Assembly (NCBI RefSeq): GCF_014212495.1
Contig: NZ_JACKZC010000003.1
Location: 1 to 64,000, forward strand
DNA from: Pontibacter sp. Tf4
Lineage (GTDB): Bacteria > Bacteroidota > Bacteroidia > Cytophagales > Hymenobacteraceae
DNA length: 64,000 bases
Reading direction: 5' to 3'
Shown here piece by piece: positions 25,701 through 33,004 of the stretch. A program made the position numbers and the translations under genes. How positions within the stretch are numbered: position 1 is the stretch's first letter; each line of letters begins with the position of its first letter. The notes beneath the pieces are model-generated. The model did not search any database and was not told the origin of the DNA. It saw only the letters and a list, made by a program, of their open reading frames with translations.

Positions 25701-26299
25701 ACCTTCGGGTCGAAGTACTTTCTCCTGCCCGTAAACCAGGACTCCCCGGCCTCTTCCTCGAACTTCTTGGTGAAATCTGCATAAACTGCTTTTGAGGTCA
25801 GCCACCTTTCAAAATCCGCCACGTGCCGTTGCCCCCCGAAAAAGCCTTGGTGGTCGTTGAGCACTTTGTAAAACACGTTCAGGATAGCGTCTTCCTCCTG
25901 CTTGCTCGTAATCTGGGCCTGCTGGTCTATGTTGAACAGGATGGACTCAGAAGGGATACGTGTTGCCTGGATCACGTCCGCCTTCAGCATTTCGTCATCC
26001 TCTATCTTGTTGGCAAACACCTCCCCCAGCTTAAAGCCGTCAAACTCCCTGTTCTCCATCACATAAGAGAGAATTTTGAGCAGGTGGGACTTACCCGACC
26101 CGAAGAAGCCGGAGATCCAGACGCCGTTGGCCCCCTGGTAATCGTTGTAGGCGGCGAAGAAGTCACGGATTTTGCGGGCGACCTCATTTGTCACCACATA
26201 CTCCTCTACCTCCTGAAAGACGTGCTCCTGGTCATCGGCCTTGATAACGGTTTCGATGGTACGGGTGATGTCTCTCTCAAAAATGTCTTGCAGTTTCAT
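22760..26299 (-). CDS. brxC: BREX ATPase BrxC
   Basis: A 1179-residue P-loop protein with the Walker A motif GFFGSGKS at 64-71 and the family start MKLQDIFERDITRTIE. The C-terminal half contains long charged coiled coils (for example VLSKLEEEKEKAVETVEQHK) and a Pro/Gly-rich linker (GGNGQSGGG) before a short C-terminal domain. BrxC is the large ATPase of type I BREX (DUF499-related group in other types) and is required for both defence and methylation. It overlaps brxB by 4 bp (26296-26299). Confidence 0.95.
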   Translation of the reverse strand: MKLQDIFERDITRTIETVIKADDQEHVFQEVEEYVVTNEVARKIRDFFAAYNDYQGANGVWISGFFGSGKSHLLKILSYVMENREFDGFKLGEVFANKIEDDEMLKADVIQATRIPSESILFNIDQQAQITSKQEEDAILNVFYKVLNDHQGFFGGQRHVADFERWLTSKAVYADFTKKFEEEAGESWFTGRRKYFDPKVKEAINRALTSLLGPAQEGYQNIIKTLRDDSVISILDFCDKVNEYIKTKPKGFRLNFFVDEVGQYISDNTKLMLNLQTIAETLATKTKGQAWVLVTSQEDMEKVVGDMNKSQQNDFSRIQARFKIKVPLTSANVDEVIEKRLLQKKAEPKALLAHTWQKQHSNLETLLSFSEVGVQFKGYREEKNFVNKYPFVPYQFDLFQQCIRALSNHNAFQGKHASVGERSMLGVFQDVVLRMADCDTDALVTFDLLYEGIRSTIRGEIQTSITLAEKNLDDAFAIKVLKALFLVKYFTNFKTTTRNISVLMIDNIHIDLKAHDKKVLEALNLLEAQTYVQRNGDLYEFLTDDEKDIEQEIKATDVDESSVTQMLNELIFDEVVQDNKIRYAENKQYYEFTHKIDGVILGREKELVIDVITPNNDNYENPDLLRAQTLGYNTLMMAVLPADERLLKDVRLYLKTDKYIKQSQSTNNKESIKRLLYDKGTQNGERKRTLKLLLQKLLGEADILMNGSKHEIGNTSDGRTKVINAFQDLVKIAYPNLKMLGSTAFSEDTVKQTIKTKMNDLFGTDDNTISEPENEVLNYINRRKKQSDRTSLTDIRDQFVKKPYGWYPNAIWTVVARLYKRGKLDVRQNSNLLGDEEVLASLLNNRLQPNTLLEPQIDFDPKQVRALKEVYNELFDETCAATEAKDVALAFRNKLNNELTFVRDLVAQRNSYPFTASLETLRDTLDKLAKKELNYFLLNLKDFEDELLDTKEDLLDPIKRFWNSDQKKIYDEIKVFLNGDQSNFEHIEGDELQTLRTVYADRKPYVGTGIRDAKAAMEALSKKVLSKLEEEKEKAVETVEQHKEQLSANADFLKLTERQQESILKPLDEVIYKIKGNRYISNIRQYALGTNDLKVRLLNEIQNLLPKPAPVPVPGGNGQSGGGAGNDVQDRPVVYVRRANVEVKFKKGTLETAQDVDDYVNTIREAYLKQIQENKRITL

Positions 26300-26880
26300 G
26301 CCTTAAGTTTGTAGTTGTCGATGTTAAAAGCCCTGTAGTAGTTGTCATCTTTCAGCAGGCCGAACAACTCTAAAGAGTACCCATTGTATTTCCCTGGGAA
26401 GAAGGCCACCGTAGGGGCATCTTTCGCCACGTTTTGCAGGTTGTTAAGTATGTTGTGTGAGCGGATAAAAGGGAAAACCAAGCCTATGCCGGTCAGGAAG
26501 TATACTTTGGCACCGCTGCTGGCAATCAACTGCCGGATGGCAGGCATCAGCACTTCATTAATATCCAGTATGGACTGCAGCGCCTCTTTGAACTCATCTT
26601 TTTCCATTTCCTTCTCCAGCTCGAAAATCTCCCCCTGCCCCAGCTCCCGGTTGATGATCATCATGGCCAGGTCGTAGAGATTTATCTCCAGCACAGGAAT
26701 GCCGTGGTTCTTCAGCTTGTTCCGGAGGCCTTTGATGGCTTTGTCCACTTCTACCTGGTCTTTCGCCTCATGGGGCGAAATAAAGAAGGGGATTTCACCG
26801 CCAAGCGACTTCATTTCCAGAAAGTCGCTGCTGGATATTACCTTGTATAAATGCTCAAATCCTTCTGCTACGCTGTTCAT
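26296..26880 (-). CDS. brxB: BREX protein BrxB (DUF1788)
   Basis: A 194-residue DUF1788 protein. Typical elements are FFISPHEAKDQVEVDKAIKGL near the N-terminus and VYFLTGIGLVFPFIRSHNIL followed by VAFFPGKYNGYSLELFG near the C-terminus. BrxB is a small, essential member of type I BREX that interacts with BrxC and PglZ. The gene overlaps brxC by 4 bp and is 1 bp from the brxA stop, in the standard order. Confidence 0.95.
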   Translation of the reverse strand: MNSVAEGFEHLYKVISSSDFLEMKSLGGEIPFFISPHEAKDQVEVDKAIKGLRNKLKNHGIPVLEINLYDLAMMIINRELGQGEIFELEKEMEKDEFKEALQSILDINEVLMPAIRQLIASSGAKVYFLTGIGLVFPFIRSHNILNNLQNVAKDAPTVAFFPGKYNGYSLELFGLLKDDNYYRAFNIDNYKLKA

Positions 26881-26881
26881 G

Positions 26882-27490
26882 CTAACTTGCTCTGTTTGCC
26901 ACCTCCATGTCCGGCATTAAATATATCTTCAGCCACTCCGGGTCATCTCCCACCACCGCCCGTGCAACTTTTTCGTCCACTAGCTGTGGGATGATTTTCC
27001 TTGACTTCACATTGTCAATAAGCCCGGTTTGCTCCAAAAACTTGAAGGTGACTTGCCTTACCTTTTTGGCTGTGTTTTCTGTCAGGTTTTCCAGTTCAGG
27101 ATGTGCCTGGCTCTTTCTTCTGAAAAAAGAAACATACTCCCCCTCTGTGAGCTGGTAATCAAAGACGATGGCTTTCTCCCGAACGACCTCCACCACAAAG
27201 TCTCTGATGTAGGCGTATGCTTTGCATATACTAAGCAGGGCAATTTGCCTTTGTGACACCATGTCCCCGTTGGCCAGAATTTCAAGCTGATCACCTGTCA
27301 GGGTATCAATCCGGAGTTTTATCTCTCTGAACTGGGTACTGATGGTTTTTGATCGTTGCCCCTTCACAACAGAACTCTTGTCAATCCCTGCCATTTCCTG
27401 CTCTAAACCGGCTTTAGCCAACTCAGACATTTCAGGCAGCATCAAGGAGGCCCCTGTAAAAGACAGTCTGTATTTCTTCTCCCTATCCAT
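26882..27490 (-). CDS. brxA: BREX protein BrxA (DUF1819)
   Basis: A 202-residue DUF1819 protein, normal length. It shows the family pattern: YRLSFTGASLMLPEMSELAK at the N-terminus, then RQIALLSICKAYAYIRDFVVEVV and KKVRQVTFKFLEQTGLI. BrxA is a DNA-binding, winged-helix-like protein with structural similarity to phage and transposon regulators, and it is the first structural gene of type I BREX. It overlaps the preceding small HTH gene by 8 bp (27483-27490). Confidence 0.93.
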   Translation of the reverse strand: MDREKKYRLSFTGASLMLPEMSELAKAGLEQEMAGIDKSSVVKGQRSKTISTQFREIKLRIDTLTGDQLEILANGDMVSQRQIALLSICKAYAYIRDFVVEVVREKAIVFDYQLTEGEYVSFFRRKSQAHPELENLTENTAKKVRQVTFKFLEQTGLIDNVKSRKIIPQLVDEKVARAVVGDDPEWLKIYLMPDMEVANRAS

Positions 27491-27668
27491 TTATATTCTT
27501 CAGCACGCTTATTTCAACTTCCAGAATGGCACTCAGTTTCTCCAGGTGATCTGGGCTAGGCACGGTTTTGCCGCTGCACCAGTTACTTACCGTTACCTCA
27601 GACACTCCCATCTTGGAGGCAAGCCACTTCTGCTTTACCCCGCGTGCTCTTATCAACTCTTTCAGCAT
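27483..27668 (-). CDS. Small XRE-type HTH regulator of the BREX operon
   Basis: A 61-residue protein that is almost only a Cro/C1-type helix-turn-helix: KQKWLASKMGVSEVTVSNW is the HTH core, followed by SPDHLEKLSAILEV. It is the first gene of the BREX operon and overlaps brxA by 8 bp. It is likely an autoregulator. Many BREX loci use the larger WYL-type BrxR instead, so this small Cro-like regulator is a Bacteroidota variant. Confidence 0.85.
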   Translation of the reverse strand: MLKELIRARGVKQKWLASKMGVSEVTVSNWCSGKTVPSPDHLEKLSAILEVEISVLKNING

Positions 27669-27673
27669 AATCC

Positions 27674-27710
27674 CTTTAAGAAAAATTAAAGTGCTCCTGA
27701 ATCAAAAGTA
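27674..27710 (-). promoter_or_regulatory. Putative BREX promoter (-7 box) and small dyad
   Basis: Read on the minus strand, TACTTTTG (plus 27703-27710) matches the TAnnTTTG -7 form 35 bp before the HTH start codon. The dyad CTTTAA (27674-27679) and TTAAAG (27686-27691) lies between this box and the gene and could be the operator of the small HTH protein. No good TTG element was found at the normal distance. Confidence 0.4.
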
Positions 27711-27924
27711 GTGAAAGAATATGGGAAATTTTTAATGTTCCGACAATTTACTTTTTTAAAGCATATAAAAAACCTAATATGATAATGTTTTAATTTTATA
27801 CATTGAATCATAATTTATTATTGGTTGGGTTTTGAGGAGAAGCATTTGTTTGCCGTATCGCTCCCAATTAACATAACTGTCTCTCTTAGGAAATTTTTCT
27901 TCTTTAGCTAAGTATATATTAATA

Positions 27925-28449
27925 GTGTCTTATACCTTTTCCACCCACACGCACCGCTTCGCTGTCTGGACTGCCGCCAGAGCGGTGAGCAGAGACTTTA
28001 TCGGTACTGAGTCCGTTCAAAAAGCCATTGAAAAATCTGGTTTGCCGGCGATGTTGGAACAGTTAGCTGAGTGCGGATCCCTCAGCCCAGCCACTTTCGA
28101 TTCCTTCCACAAGGAGGCGGTTAATGCCATGGCAGAGCAGCTCAAGGCCATGCTTGGGCCAAACGCGCACAAGGCCACCTATGGAAGAGTGGCAAAAATC
28201 CTGGCCATATATATAAAGACAAAGTTTGTTCTTCCTGACCCGATATGCAGCCTGAGCAAAATGGCTCATCCCCCGATCGACGCTATTCTTTTAAAGAACC
28301 TTTCGAAAGAATGTAGAGACTTAATGGTCGCCCAGGTGAGATGGACTAAACTCAATGAAGGGGAATATTTCACGTTAATCAATTCGCTCAGGCAGCGGTT
28401 TGATTTGGAGTGTTTTTGGGAGCTGGAGCAGTATTGGCTGCCAGGTTAA
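27925..28449 (+). CDS. Hypothetical protein, first gene of the DUF262 cluster
   Basis: A 174-residue, mostly helical protein of unknown function. The start is a GTG at 27925. The N-terminus THRFAVWTAARAVSRDFIGT is a pattern I associate with uncharacterised Bacteroidota proteins found in accessory regions. No catalytic motif or membrane segment is visible. It lies 12 bp before the zinc-ribbon gene on the same strand and diverges from the BREX operon. The four genes from 27925 to 32536 share a strand with short gaps and may form one operon. Confidence 0.65.
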   Translation: MSYTFSTHTHRFAVWTAARAVSRDFIGTESVQKAIEKSGLPAMLEQLAECGSLSPATFDSFHKEAVNAMAEQLKAMLGPNAHKATYGRVAKILAIYIKTKFVLPDPICSLSKMAHPPIDAILLKNLSKECRDLMVAQVRWTKLNEGEYFTLINSLRQRFDLECFWELEQYWLPG

Positions 28450-28461
28450 AATACGAATGTT

Positions 28462-29091
28462 ATGATGCCCTCCCTACCCATTGTTATCAGGTGCCCCAAG
28501 TGTGGGAACCAGATGAAAAAGCAGGTCCTTTACTCTGGCAATACCTTTGGCGCTGCTTACTATACTGATGGAAAGATGGAAGCACCGATGCTCCCGGAGC
28601 TCCCGCAGATCACTAAGTGCCCAGCCTGTAAAGAATTGTTCTGGATAGATGAAGCGGAAGAAGTAGGCGAGTACTTTCCTATGCCTCTGCTTCCCGGTGA
28701 AAAGGAAATTCCCTCAGTGCGGTTCCTGTCCATAACGGATTACGACAAAGCACTAAGGAGGAACCTTAGCCGCAATACGGAAGATGAGCTATACCTGAGG
28801 AGAGAGCTTTGGTGGAGATTCAATGATCGTGTACGCCGAGATAAAACCTTAGTGAACTCACCTCGGGAGGAGAGGATATGGAAAACAAACTTGGCCTTAC
28901 TGGAGGGTATCTTGGATGATAACGATCCTGAGCAGCGGATCATGAAAGCAGAGGTGCTTCGCCACCTGGGCTTTTTTCTGTTGGCATCGACTAATCTTGA
29001 GTTTGTTCGGGATGAACAGTATAAGCAGGTTGTGGATACGATTAAGAAGGCCTGTGAGGGGAAAAAGACAGAGGTCTTATTAGTCGAGTAA
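28462..29091 (+). CDS. Hypothetical zinc-ribbon protein
   Basis: A 209-residue protein. The N-terminal part has two Cys pairs, CPKCG (11-15) and CPACK (about 53-57), which together can bind one zinc ion. The second pair is followed by ELFWIDEAEE. The rest is helical and charged (LRRELWWRFNDRVRRDK). No other domain is recognised. It is 12 bp behind the 27925-28449 gene and 54 bp ahead of the first DUF262 gene. It is probably a nucleic-acid- or protein-binding accessory factor. Confidence 0.65.
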   Translation: MMPSLPIVIRCPKCGNQMKKQVLYSGNTFGAAYYTDGKMEAPMLPELPQITKCPACKELFWIDEAEEVGEYFPMPLLPGEKEIPSVRFLSITDYDKALRRNLSRNTEDELYLRRELWWRFNDRVRRDKTLVNSPREERIWKTNLALLEGILDDNDPEQRIMKAEVLRHLGFFLLASTNLEFVRDEQYKQVVDTIKKACEGKKTEVLLVE

Positions 29092-29145
29092 CACCTAAGG
29101 GCTTTACAACTATAAGTATCAGATATAATTAAAAAGTAATATAGA

Positions 29146-30621
29146 GTGAATATAGATTTACTACTTACTCTCCTCCCACCTCCTAAAGTAGAACCAACTA
29201 TAACAGTTGGTGCCTGTACTTTACAGGCTCTTCTCTCTTTCCAGGAAAGCTACACAATCGAGATTCCTGATTATCAAAGGCCCTATGTGTGGAGTACCGA
29301 AAAGGTAGAAGAGTTATTGAAAGACTTGCGTTCTTTTTATGATGAAAAGGAGAATCATGGAAAATACTACATGGGGAGCCTGCTACTTCACAGAAAGCCT
29401 GAAGAGAGGTATGATATCATAGATGGGCAACAGCGAATTACCACCCTGCTTATTTTAGACTATGTACTTAATGAAAAGAGTAGTACGCTAGTAACTCAAA
29501 GTGAGTACCTTAATTTGCTTTTCAATTCCCCAAAATCAAAAGAGAACATAATCCGCAATGAAAGCTTCTTGAGAGATAAGCTAAGTTCCTATGGATTGAC
29601 TGATCAGAAAAGGCTATTTGATGACTTGATTATAACTATCATCGTAACAACCTCTCAAGATGATGCTTTTACCTTTTTTGATACACAGAATAACAGAGGG
29701 GTAAAGCTAAGTGCTATCGACTATCTTAAATCATTTCATCTAAGAGAACTGAAGGGGCATGAGGATAAACAGCGCGTATTTGCTAAGAAGTGGGATAGCA
29801 ACAACCAGAATCAATTATTGCATGTTTTATTTAACCATATTATCTGGAGAGGTAGAAGATGGCGAGGTAAAACCATTATTTATGAAAATAAGGAATTTAT
29901 CTTGGAAGAATTCCAAAAGAAGGTCATTGATAAAAGTGAAGATGGCAGCGTAGCTCTATATCCAAACAGTAAGAACAAGCTTGCGGCTTCTTTGACATTT
30001 GACACAACTAATGGAATAAGCCTACAGACCTACCCTATTTTTCTGCAAGCAACACCTGTTAGCTATCCATTCTCCTTACGCCAACCTATTGAGAAAGGCA
30101 CTGGCTTCTTTCTTTATGCGGAAAAATATACTGCTTTATATAAGCATGTTTTCTACGTTAAAAATGAAGCTTCCGAACTTTATAAGGCTGTTAAGTTTTA
30201 CAAGTCAGTTTACAACAACGTTTCTGAGTACCTTAGAATGCTCTTCGAAGTTTGCCTAGTAATGTACTATGACAAGTTTGAAGAAAATAAGATCTATGAG
30301 TTCAGTTTATGGCTTGACTACTTGATAGGCACATACAGAATCAACCAGAAAAGTATCGTGGCACAGACACCTATTAAAATTCTTAGGGACAAAGACTTCA
30401 ATTTACTGGATGTAATTGACAACTCTTATAGACCAGAGGAAATATTCAGCTTTCTTAAAGGAGTTACTGATGAGGGTATATATATAAATGAGCGTGTTGA
30501 CTCTGGAAATGGAGTACAGGCAACCTATAAGAGGCAGTTTAATGCATACTTCAAACAGAGCCGAGAAGAAAGTTTAAGGGACAAAAAGAAATGGATTTAT
30601 GAACGCATCAATTCTAAATAA
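29146..30621 (+). CDS. DUF262 domain protein without HNH domain
   Basis: A 491-residue protein with an N-terminal DUF262 (GmrS-like, ParB/Srx fold) domain. It shows IPDYQRPYVWS (40-50) and IDGQQRITTL (92-101), the nucleotide-binding or hydrolysing signature. The C-terminal half lacks the HNH (DUF1524) nuclease motif of GmrD/BrxU-type restriction enzymes. The start is a GTG at 29146. The gene overlaps the next DUF262 gene by 23 bp, which suggests coupled expression and a joint function. DUF262 proteins are known type IV restriction components that act on modified phage DNA. Confidence 0.85.
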   Translation: MNIDLLLTLLPPPKVEPTITVGACTLQALLSFQESYTIEIPDYQRPYVWSTEKVEELLKDLRSFYDEKENHGKYYMGSLLLHRKPEERYDIIDGQQRITTLLILDYVLNEKSSTLVTQSEYLNLLFNSPKSKENIIRNESFLRDKLSSYGLTDQKRLFDDLIITIIVTTSQDDAFTFFDTQNNRGVKLSAIDYLKSFHLRELKGHEDKQRVFAKKWDSNNQNQLLHVLFNHIIWRGRRWRGKTIIYENKEFILEEFQKKVIDKSEDGSVALYPNSKNKLAASLTFDTTNGISLQTYPIFLQATPVSYPFSLRQPIEKGTGFFLYAEKYTALYKHVFYVKNEASELYKAVKFYKSVYNNVSEYLRMLFEVCLVMYYDKFEENKIYEFSLWLDYLIGTYRINQKSIVAQTPIKILRDKDFNLLDVIDNSYRPEEIFSFLKGVTDEGIYINERVDSGNGVQATYKRQFNAYFKQSREESLRDKKKWIYERINSK

Positions 30622-32536
30622 TAATGGGCTGGACATCAAATCAGAGCTGATCACGCTAGAAAAAATCACCAAGGATAATCAATTTTTCAACATACCTATT
30701 TACCAACGCCTGTATGTTTGGGGAAAAGAGCAAATAGAAACTCTCCTCGAGGACTTGTATCAAGCCTACCTGAAGAATGATCGGTACTACTATTTAGGTG
30801 GCGTGATGGTAGCCAGAAATCAGGAAGGACTGTATGACTTAATTGATGGGCAGCAACGGTTTACCACTTTATGGTTGATTGGCTATGTGCTTAGTAGCGA
30901 CTTAGAGCCTTTTATTTATGCCTCAGATGGTCACAAAAAGAAAGGAAGGCTCTCATTTTCTATTAGAGACCACGCTAATCAGTATTTTGACAATCCTGCA
31001 GTTATAAGTTCGCTCTCGCATGAGGCAATAAGTGAACTGAAGCCAATTTCGGATGCATTAAACACTATCAATCTATTTCTCAGCGATAAGAAAATATCAG
31101 GTGAAATAGTGGATGGATTTGCAAGCTTCATTTACAGTAATGTTAAACTAATTTTCACTGAAATACCTCCGACCACTGACGAAAACAAGCTGTTTGAGGT
31201 AATGAATAACCGGGGCATACAACTACAGCAGCATGAAATTCTAAAGGCAAGGCTTCTAAAAGAGATACCCGATCTGGAGAAGACCAAGTACGCCCAACTA
31301 TGGGAAGCTTGTTCTATAATGGATAATTACATAGAGAAGAATATTAAAGATGTAGCTGGCTTGAAATGGAAAGATCTATCTTTCAGTCCAGATGACTCAG
31401 AAAAAGTAGTAAGTCTACCTAGTGATATTCTCGCTCGTTTAAAAGCAGCAGGTGATAAGGAAGAAAAGCTTACACTTCTAGAGGTACTTCAGAAAGGATT
31501 GTATGCTGTGAGTAAAGGTGGTGATCAGGAGGAGGAAGGCTATGAGTCAGGGAAAGTCAGAAGCATTATTTCTTTTCCTATGCTACTACTTCACACTCTC
31601 CGTATCTATCTCTTTGAGAAAAATGAGAACCAAGCAGATGAAGACATTGTAGGCGTAAGTGAAAAACAGCTTCTTCAACTATTTGATAAGCACTTTGCTT
31701 TGTTTACAAACGAACAAGGCGTGAAAGATTTTATAAAGCTACTTTGGGATGTCCGGGTAAAGTTTGATAAACATGCTATCAAGTGGATTGAAAAGGATGG
31801 CGTTGAAATACATGCTATAAAGAGACTTTACCTGAACAAAGACTCACTGCAGAGGCGGGAGCCCGAAGCAAATGAAGGCTTTGCTTTATTGCAGAGCATG
31901 CTTTACCACTCTCAGCAGATTACCACCCATTACTGGCTTACACCTTTTCTGCATAGGCTCTTACAGACAGATGATACTGAGGAATTGTATCGATACTTGA
32001 AACAGCTCGATAATGTAATGTTCTGCACACCGAGGCAGGATCTAAGAACCTCTAGCTGGAGGTTGATAGGCAGTAGCCTGAAAGGTTACACTTTTGATTT
32101 GAAGACGCTAGGGTTGGATGATAAAAAGGGCACAAAGTATCCGAGTTACATTTTCTACAAGCTGGACTTCATTTTATGGCACGAATTGAACGAAAGTAAA
32201 GGCAGTGATTGGAAGAACTTCCGTATGACGGCCAAGAACTCTATAGAACATATTTCTCCCCAGCATCCACAAGAGTATGACGCTAACACAGTGTGGAGTC
32301 AAGATGATACGGAAGAAGTTAAAAAACTGAAACAAGATGATTTCGGTAATCTGGTTCTCTTGTCTCCAAGCATGAACTCAGAATACAGTAATAAGACTTA
32401 CAGGTCGAAGAGGAATGATTTTCTAGAAAAGAACAGATTAGAGTCTTTGAAATCTGCTTTAATTTTCGAAAATAAAACTTGGAGCTTTGATCTGATGAAA
32501 GAGCATAGAGAACAAATGAAACTCTACTTTCAGTAG
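30599..32536 (+). CDS. DUF262 plus HNH (DUF1524) type IV restriction-like protein
   Basis: A 645-residue protein related to GmrSD/BrxU. The N-terminal DUF262 domain has IPIYQRLYVWG (32-42) and IDGQQRFTTL (82-91). The C-terminus has an HNH-like DUF1524 region with SIEHISPQHP (548-557) and a later LGNLVLLSP-type segment (DFGNLVLLSPSMNSEYSNK). Such enzymes cut DNA carrying modified bases in a nucleotide-dependent manner. It overlaps the upstream DUF262 gene by 23 bp. A pair of one HNH-less and one HNH-bearing DUF262 protein suggests a heteromeric restriction complex. The pair lies next to BREX, as BrxU does in some BREX islands. Confidence 0.88.
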   Translation: MNASILNNNGLDIKSELITLEKITKDNQFFNIPIYQRLYVWGKEQIETLLEDLYQAYLKNDRYYYLGGVMVARNQEGLYDLIDGQQRFTTLWLIGYVLSSDLEPFIYASDGHKKKGRLSFSIRDHANQYFDNPAVISSLSHEAISELKPISDALNTINLFLSDKKISGEIVDGFASFIYSNVKLIFTEIPPTTDENKLFEVMNNRGIQLQQHEILKARLLKEIPDLEKTKYAQLWEACSIMDNYIEKNIKDVAGLKWKDLSFSPDDSEKVVSLPSDILARLKAAGDKEEKLTLLEVLQKGLYAVSKGGDQEEEGYESGKVRSIISFPMLLLHTLRIYLFEKNENQADEDIVGVSEKQLLQLFDKHFALFTNEQGVKDFIKLLWDVRVKFDKHAIKWIEKDGVEIHAIKRLYLNKDSLQRREPEANEGFALLQSMLYHSQQITTHYWLTPFLHRLLQTDDTEELYRYLKQLDNVMFCTPRQDLRTSSWRLIGSSLKGYTFDLKTLGLDDKKGTKYPSYIFYKLDFILWHELNESKGSDWKNFRMTAKNSIEHISPQHPQEYDANTVWSQDDTEEVKKLKQDDFGNLVLLSPSMNSEYSNKTYRSKRNDFLEKNRLESLKSALIFENKTWSFDLMKEHREQMKLYFQ

Positions 32537-33004
32537 TATTTGAATGGTACGAATCTTGAGTAACAAGAATGTCAATACTTTACCACAGAATCAAAGTTTC
32601 CCCTGTGTGGCCTAGTCCTTTCTTCAAACATAAGTTTGGTGTAGGCCAAATTGTAACAACTATCCTAATACTGCTCCAAGAAGAGCACAACAGAATTTTG
32701 TTGTCTCATTTTGTTTCCCTGAAGCTGTACTTCAATACATCCGACTAGGGTAAGAACTTTTTGATTTTTGATCAATTCTAGTAGGATTACTCACTTTTGT
32801 GTACCTATAACCTTTTCAAACCGTTGTTTATAAAAGGTTATAACTATCTTCCTGTTGTAGAACATTCAAAGAGAACAAATATTAATTGTACAGTTATATA
32901 GCTTACAGTGTAAAAGTTTGATTTACAATGCATATTTCGTTAACTTTCTACAATAGAATTTGCAGTTAGACTGAAAGTTTAAGAGTGGAGCGTGATTCGG
33001 TGAG
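32537..33004. other. Non-coding AT-rich stretch after the DUF262 pair
   Basis: No gene is supported here. The only clear structure is the inverted repeat at 32806-32842. The stretch separates the DUF262 operon from the 3' end of the serine recombinase gene and is a plausible place for the end of a mobile element. Confidence 0.4.
32806..32842. repeat. 11-bp perfect inverted repeat near the recombinase gene
   Basis: TATAACCTTTT (32806-32816) and AAAAGGTTATA (32832-32842) are perfect inverted copies with a 15-bp spacer. The repeat lies about 160 bp beyond the 3' end of the serine recombinase gene. It could be a recombinase binding site, an operator or a chance AT-rich dyad. Confidence 0.45.
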
